This document shows, piece after piece, positions 58,412 through 64,000 of a stretch of 64,000 bases of DNA. The DNA is from Rutidosis leptorrhynchoides (Eukaryota > Streptophyta > Magnoliopsida > Asterales > Asteraceae), in contig NC_092335.1 of NCBI RefSeq assembly GCF_046630445.1, positions 315,938,501 to 316,002,500 on the forward strand, in the 5' to 3' direction. The notes under the pieces are model-generated. The model did not search any database, had not been told where the DNA came from, and worked only from the letters and a program-made list of their open reading frames with translations. Position 1 is the stretch's first letter. Each line of letters starts with the position of its first letter. Position numbers and translations under genes: made by a program.

Positions 58412-59988
58412 AGTATTTTTGGCGCCGCTGCCGGGAAAAATCTAGCTTAAAAGCCGGAAGCGCAACGCTAATATATATAAAAAACAAAAAGATTTTCATT
58501 TTTAGTTTACTTTTATTAAAATACGCTTTTGTAAAAATACGTTTTAATATATTCGAAAATATAAAAAGAAAAACAAAAATATAAATATTTTTAAGAGTTT
58601 GTTAAATATTTAAGTTTTATAAAGTTTCTTTATTTTTATTTTATAAAAATATAAGTCTTATTTAAATATTTTGTTTTTATTAAAAACATAATAAAAAAAA
58701 AACCTAAAAAAATATATATATAAATCTAGTTTTAAGATTTTTATTTATAAAATTATAAAGTATTTTATTTCTATTTTAGTTTTTAAAGATAAGTTTTATT
58801 TAAATTATATAAATATATTAATTAAATTTAAAAACAGAAAAAAAAAATTACGTCGAAACCTGTCAAACGAGTTCACCTAATCTGAAATTTGAAACCCCGC
58901 GACTCGCGGAGTTTGGAGCCAGGAATACCGCAAGTCACGGAGCAGCCCTGACACGGGTACACAGGAACCCTAACAGCATTAATTACGAGATAATTATTAT
59001 TATTATTAATTCTAAACCCTAATTAGGGTATTATTATTATAATATTTAGTTTTAATTTTCTTATTTTATTTAGTTTTAATTAGTTTAATTAATATAAAAT
59101 TAATTGTTTTATAAAATAAATAATATAAAAAATATTTTTATAAAAATTGTACTTTTTATAACTTTTTATAACTTTTAGTATATTTTTATATTTTGTCTCT
59201 TTTTAGTTTTTAAATATAGTTTTTGCCATAGTTATTTTTACTTCTAGATTTTTAGGCCTTGCCGTAAAATCTCTTAAGTGCTTTTTCTTTAGACTAAGAT
59301 TTAGGTGCTTTAGAATTTTGCGACGCCTTTTTAAGTTTTAGTTTCTTTTTAAGTTATTGCCATTTGGGATATAGTTTTACTTGTAAGCTTTAATATTTTT
59401 AGACGCAACTTTTAGTTTTTAGTTTTTAGTTCCTTTTTAAGTTTCAACGCGCTACTTTCTTGTTTTTATTTTTCGACACCTTTTACCTATGTATCAATTA
59501 TCACTCCAATTAGTAATCTCAATTTGCAATTTTAATTTTAAGTTAGTGATAGTAATAAGGTTGGGTTAGTCGAATATTTTAAGTTTTATAGTCATTTTTT
59601 TTTCTTTCTTATTTTGCGACGCCTTTTATTTTTCAATTCTTTTCTTTTTCGACGCGCTCTTTTTCTTTCTTATTTCTCGCTATTCTAGTTTTTAGGACAT
59701 AGATTTTTATTCTACTTCTTATCTAAATTTCTTAAAATTACGAAAATTTATTTTAAGTGGTTAAATTGATAGACATCAAAATTTTCTGGTTCGTAGTAAT
59801 AGTTGGATTTGTACGTGGACCGGGTTATTGGAACCAAACAGTCCTCAATTATATTGAGACCAAACGAATCCTGCCCCTCTGCTGCATCTTTTGGCTATTC
59901 GAAACGTGGGCAAAATCAGAAAAGTCTATTAATTGGATAACTTATATAATTTTTCTTTCCTTTTAAAAACTAATAGGATATTCAGTGA
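58412..59988 (+). mobile_element. Primer-binding site and leader of the first Athila-type element
   Basis: PBS at 58420-58437, complementary in type to tRNA-Asp, nine bases after the LTR end. The leader is very AT-rich. It holds a third copy of the palindrome (58892-58914, with one mismatch in the arms), followed by a decayed partner (ATACCGCAAGTCACGGAGC). A 69-codon frame at 59757-59966 has no recognisable domain. Confidence 0.75.
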
Positions 59989-61792
59989 ATGCACCGAGCA
60001 AGACGTTCAGCACCTTTTGTACGTTCACCACCTGTAACTAGATCAAGACATCTAGCAAATATTACCGCCGTTGATTTTCCTTTAGAATCGTCATCCAGTC
60101 GACCAAGTACTCCAGTTCAAATTTCCGATAATCCATTTTTTGAACCCGACCTCACAAATGAGAATCCGGGGAATATTCAGGGACAATTCATAGATCCTGA
60201 ACCATTAAATTTTCCTCCGGAACCACCAATCATTCAAACAGAGATTGTTGAGGAACGAACCATTAAATCAGAATCCTCTAGTGATTCAGATTCAACAAAT
60301 TCAATTATGGAAGTAACAGAACCTTTAAGTATGGAAGACCGAATGAGAGCTAAACGCACTGGCCAAGGTCACGCAATTACTCATCCAGACATTAATGCGC
60401 CAGATTATGAAATCAAAGGTCAAATTCTACACATGGTGACTAATCAATGCCAATTTAGTGGTGCGCCAAAGGAAGATCCAAATGAACATCTTCGCACCTT
60501 TAATAGGATCTGCACACTATTTAAAATAAGAGAAGTTGAGGATGAACAGATATATCTCATGTTATTTCCCTGGACTTTAAAGGGAGAAGCCAAAGATTGG
60601 TTGGAATCGTTACCTGAAGGGGCGATTGATACATGGGACGTTTTAGTTAAAAAATTTCTTAAACAATTCTTTCCTGCATCTAAAGCCGTAAGACTTCAAG
60701 GAGAAATTGTTACGTTCACACAGAAACCAAATGAAACTCTATATGAGGCATGGACAAGATTTGGAAAGTTATTAAGAGGATGTCCGCAACATGGTTTAGA
60801 CACCTGTCAAATAGTATAAATATTCTACCAAGGATGCGACATCACTACAAGGAAAGACATAGATATTGCAGCTGGTGGTTCTATTATGAAGAAAACCGAA
60901 ACTGATGCTTATAAAATTATTGATAACACTGCTTCCCACTCACATGAGTGGCACCAAGAAAAATATATCGTTAGATCATTTAAAGCAGCTAGAGCCGATT
61001 CTAGCCATGACTTAGATTCCATTTCCGCAAAGATAGATGCTGTCGAGAGACGAATGGAAAAGTTGACTAAGGATATTCACTCAATACGAATTAGTTGTGA
61101 GCAGTGTGGAGGACCACATTTGACAAAAGATTGTCTCAGTATTGAATTAACAATGGAACAAAGAGAGAATATTTCATACATAAACCAAAGGCCTGGAAAT
61201 AATTATCAGAATAATTATCAACCGCCAAGACCGATTTACAATCAAAACCAGAATTATAACAGAAATATTCCATACAACAACCAAAAAGGTCCTAGCAATC
61301 AACAAGTATCCAATAATACTTACAACCAGCAAAGACCTAATTTTCAAAACAAACCACCACAAACCGATGATAAAAAGCCGAATTTAGAAGATATGATGAC
61401 GAAGCTAGTTGAAACTCAAACGCAGTTTTTCACATCTCAAAAACAAACTAATGAACAAAATGCTCAAGCATTTAGAAATCAACAAGCTTCTATTCAAAAT
61501 TTGGAACAAGAAGTAAGTAACCTAGCAAGGTTAATAGGTGAAAGAAAACCGGGAAGTTTACCTAGTGATACAAATGCTAACCCCCGGAATGAAACAGCTA
61601 AAGCCATTACCACAAGAAGTGGTACAACACTTAAACCACCTGAAATACCTGTAACTTCTGATGAAGCTATTCCTACTCCACAAGAACCACAACCTGATCA
61701 AGATAAGGAAAAAGAACCGGTAGTTGAAAAGGTTAATGAAGATAACACAGTTAAGGCTAAACCTTATGTTAAACCATACCAACCACCACTTC
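59989..61792 (+). mobile_element. Athila gag region
   Basis: Starts MHRARRSAPFVRSPPVTRSR. The Retrotrans_gag core (about residues 150-270) includes LKGEAKDWLESLPEGAIDTW, VLVKKFLKQFFPASKAVRLQ and ETLYEAWTRFGKLLRGCPQH, diagnostic of Athila. After it come DLDSISAKIDAVERRMEKL, a cysteine motif (CEQCGGPHLTKDC), a Gln/Asn-rich stretch, and TAKAITTRSGTTLKPPE, which in Athila precedes protease. The sequence passes into the next LTR at 61793. Fossil with few breaks. Confidence 0.85.
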
Positions 61793-64000
61793 TGATAATG
61801 CTAAAAACGAACATATATTTCATAGCATTATTCCTCAAGAAAGACAAGCTTTTAGTTGCAATTGTTCTATTTACAAGTGATATTCGTTTAAATAATAAAA
61901 GGTGAAGACAAAAGACAGATTCGACGAATTGAAGACGCAAACGACCAAAAAGCTCAAAAGTACAAAATACAATCAAAGAGGTTCCAATTATTGATAAGAA
62001 ACGTCTCGAAATTACAAGAGTACAAGATTCAAAACGCAAAGTACAAGATATTAAATTGTACGCAAGGACGTTCGAAAATCCGGAACCGGGACCAGAGTCA
62101 ACTCTCAACGCTCGACGCAACGGACTAAAAATTACGAGTCAACTATGCACATATATATAATATAATATTTAAATAATTCTTATAATTATTTAAATATTAT
62201 AATATATTAAAAATTCGTCGGCAAAGAAAGACTCCAAAGTTGGTGAGCTGGAAAATCAAACTCCGCGACTCGCGGAGTTTGAAGGCAAAAATTGCCGCGA
62301 GTCGTGGAGCCCCAAATTCTGAAACCGCCTATAAAAACAAACGCAGTTTGATCGCAAAAATATCAATATATATCAATCTCTCTATCTATATACGTAATTA
62401 TTATATTTATAATTTATATTTTAATTTTAATCCTAATAATAAGGGTATGTTAGCGAATGTTGTAAGGGTGTAAGTCGAAATTCTGTCCGTGTAACGCTAC
62501 GCTATTTTTAATCATTGTAAGTTATGTTCAACCTTTTTAATTTAATGTCTCGTAGCTAAGTTATTATTATGCTTATTTAATCCGAAGTAATCATGATGTT
62601 GGGCTAATTACTAAAATTGGGTAATTGGGCTTTGTACCATAATTGGGGTTTGGACAAAAGAACGACACTTGTGGAAATTAGACTATGGGCTATTAATGGG
62701 CTTTATATTTGTTTAACTAAATGATAGTTTGTTAATTTTAATATAAAGATTTACAATTGGACGTACCTATAAATAACCACATACACTCGATCGGACACGA
62801 TGGGCGGGATATTTATATGTACGAATAATCGTTCATTTAGCCGGACACGGGAATGGATTAATAGCCACTAGAATAATTAAAACAGGGGTGAAATTATGTA
62901 CAAGGACACTTGGTATAATTGATAACAAAGTATTAAAACCTTGGGTTACACTCAGTCGACATCCTGGTGTAATTATTAAACAAAGTATTAAAATCTTGTT
63001 ACAGTTTAAGTCCCCAATTAGTTGGAATATTTAACTTCGGGTATAAGAATAATTTGACGAGGACACTCGCACTTTATATTTATGACTGATGGACTGTTAT
63101 GGACAAAAACCAGACGGACATATTAAATAATCCAGGACAAAGGACAATTAACCCATGGGCATAAAACTAAAATCAACACGTCAAACATCATGAATACGGA
63201 AGTTTAAATAAGCATAATTATTTTATTTCATATTTAATTTCCTTTATTTTATATTTAATTGCACTTCTAATTATCGCATTTTATTTTATCGTTATTATAT
63301 TTAATTGCACTTTTAATTATCGTACTTTTTAATTATCGCAAGTTTATTTTATCGCACTTTTATTATTCTCAATTTCATTATCGTTATTTACTTTATGCTT
63401 TAAATTAAGTCTTTTATTTATTTAATATTTTACATTTTGTTTTAACTGCGATTAAAGTTTTAAAATTGACAAACCGGTCATTAAACGGTAAAAAGCCCCC
63501 TTTATAATAATAATATTACTTATATATATATTTGTATTTTTATAAAAGTAAACTAATATAGCGTTAAGCTTTGTTTAAAGATTTTCCCTGTGGAACGAAC
63601 CGGACTTACTAAAAACTACACTACTGTACGATTAGGTACACTGCCTATAAGTGTTGTAGCAAGGTTTAAGTACATCCATTCTCTAAATAAATAAATATCT
63701 TGTGTAAAATTGTATCGTATTTTATAGTATTTTCTTGTAAAATTTAATAGCTATTTTATATACACCTCGCATAACATCAAGTTATTTTTGGCGCCGCTGC
63801 CGGGGACAATCTAGCTTAAAAGCCGGAAGCGTAACGCTAAATTTTTAAAAAAAAAGATTTTTATTTTTAGTTTACATTTATTAAAATTCGCTTTTGTAAA
63901 AATAAGTTTTTAATTATTCGAAAATATAAAAAGAAAAACAAAAATATAAATATTTTTAAGATTTTGTTAAATATTTAAGTTTTATAAAGTTTCTTTATTT
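61793..64000 (+). mobile_element. Second Athila-type element, 5' part, runs off the window
   Basis: LTR 61793-63779, then PBS TGGCGCCGCTGCCGGGGA (63789-63806) and the first part of a leader similar to that at 58440-58640. Inserted in gag of the first element; expected TSD would be ACTTC (61788-61792) but the right end is outside the window. Coding part not seen, so condition unknown. Confidence 0.85.
62257..62337 (+). promoter_or_regulatory. Paired palindromes and TATA box in Athila LTR 2
   Basis: 62257-62281 is identical to the palindrome of LTR 1 (arms CAAACTCCGCGA and TCGCGGAGTTTG). Its inverted partner at about 62294-62310 has one change. TATAAAAA is at 62330-62337. Confidence 0.65.

Larger units (their letters stand above)
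56423..61792 (+). mobile_element. Athila-type Gypsy element: LTR, PBS, leader and gag, then interrupted
   Basis: LTR 56423-58411 (TGATAATGCTAAAAACG...ATAACATCA). Then the tRNA-Asp-type primer-binding site TGGCGCCGCTGCCGGGAA (58420-58437), typical of Athila, and a 1.5-kb AT-rich leader. Gag spans about 59989-61792. At 61793 a second LTR begins inside gag sequence with no polypurine tract before it, so a second element appears to have inserted here. The pol of this first element is not in the window. Broken, a few breaks in gag. Confidence 0.85.

Noticed and set aside
59757-59966. 69-codon frame rich in Trp and Ile upstream of Athila gag
   Set aside because: Falls in the non-coding leader, with no domain and no sign of conservation within this window.
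1-64000. tRNA, rRNA or snoRNA genes
   Set aside because: No cloverleaf with A and B boxes or rRNA segment was recognised; primer-binding sites only mimic tRNA 3' ends.

Overview
The window is nuclear DNA of a flowering plant. Three spliced plant genes with GT-AG introns lie in a dense nest of LTR retrotransposons, LINEs, hAT-type MITEs and AT-rich microsatellites. The retroelement flavour (Athila-type LTRs with a CCGCGACTCGCGG palindrome, chromovirus-like Ty3/Gypsy LTRs of 2-4 kb, an RTE LINE) looks to me like Asteraceae, but that is an impression from memory, not a proof.

Layout. 1-1654: an LTR-like fragment holding an array of seven hairpins (739-1038). 1655-2756: RTE LINE endonuclease fragment, minus strand. 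2832-3929: first five exons of a leucine-rich-repeat protein gene, minus strand, its 3' part not seen. 4205-6985: 5'-truncated L1 LINE, minus strand, its poly(A) end about 275 bp upstream of that gene's ATG. 6986-9998: fragment of a minus-strand Gypsy element (LTR plus end of pol). 9999-29100: a three-level nest. An LTR fragment (about 9999-11060 and 28509-29100) contains a chromovirus-like Gypsy element (11061-28503, TSD TAACA). The right LTR of that element contains a younger Gypsy-derived element (17950-27219, TSD TTTTG). Two related hAT-type MITEs (11863-12266, 27607-28083) lie in the LTRs of the middle element. 29101-30700 is unclassified, probably repeat-derived.

Genic island. 31328-35965 (+) is a complete 14-exon gene for an activator-type E2F transcription factor (435 aa), with a canonical E2F site in its own upstream region. 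Tail-to-tail with it, 36361-39551 (-) is a complete three-exon gene for a predicted plastid DUF1279 (FAM210-like) membrane protein (205 aa). Its first intron carries a hAT-type MITE with a perfect 8-bp TSD and a Helitron-like element with internal tandem repeats.

Right half. 39690-55047 is a broken Ty1/Copia element (+). It contains a complete-looking insertion of a Gypsy-like non-autonomous element (41965-51001, minus, TSD AATCC). The Copia element carries a captured fragment of a host poly(A)-binding-protein gene (about 54276-54491) and a 54-codon two-helix membrane ORF in its leader. A degenerate relative of that ORF lies antisense inside the nested Gypsy-like element. 55053-55890 is AT-rich with nothing recognised. 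55890-56422 is a possible LINE ORF1 fragment. 56423-64000 holds two Athila-type elements head to tail (LTR-PBS-leader-gag, then LTR-PBS-leader running off the window).

The observations I would follow first are the covarying hairpin array (739-1038), the small membrane ORF shared by a Copia and a Gypsy element, the PABP fragment inside the Copia element, and the palindromes just upstream of the TATA box of the Athila LTRs.
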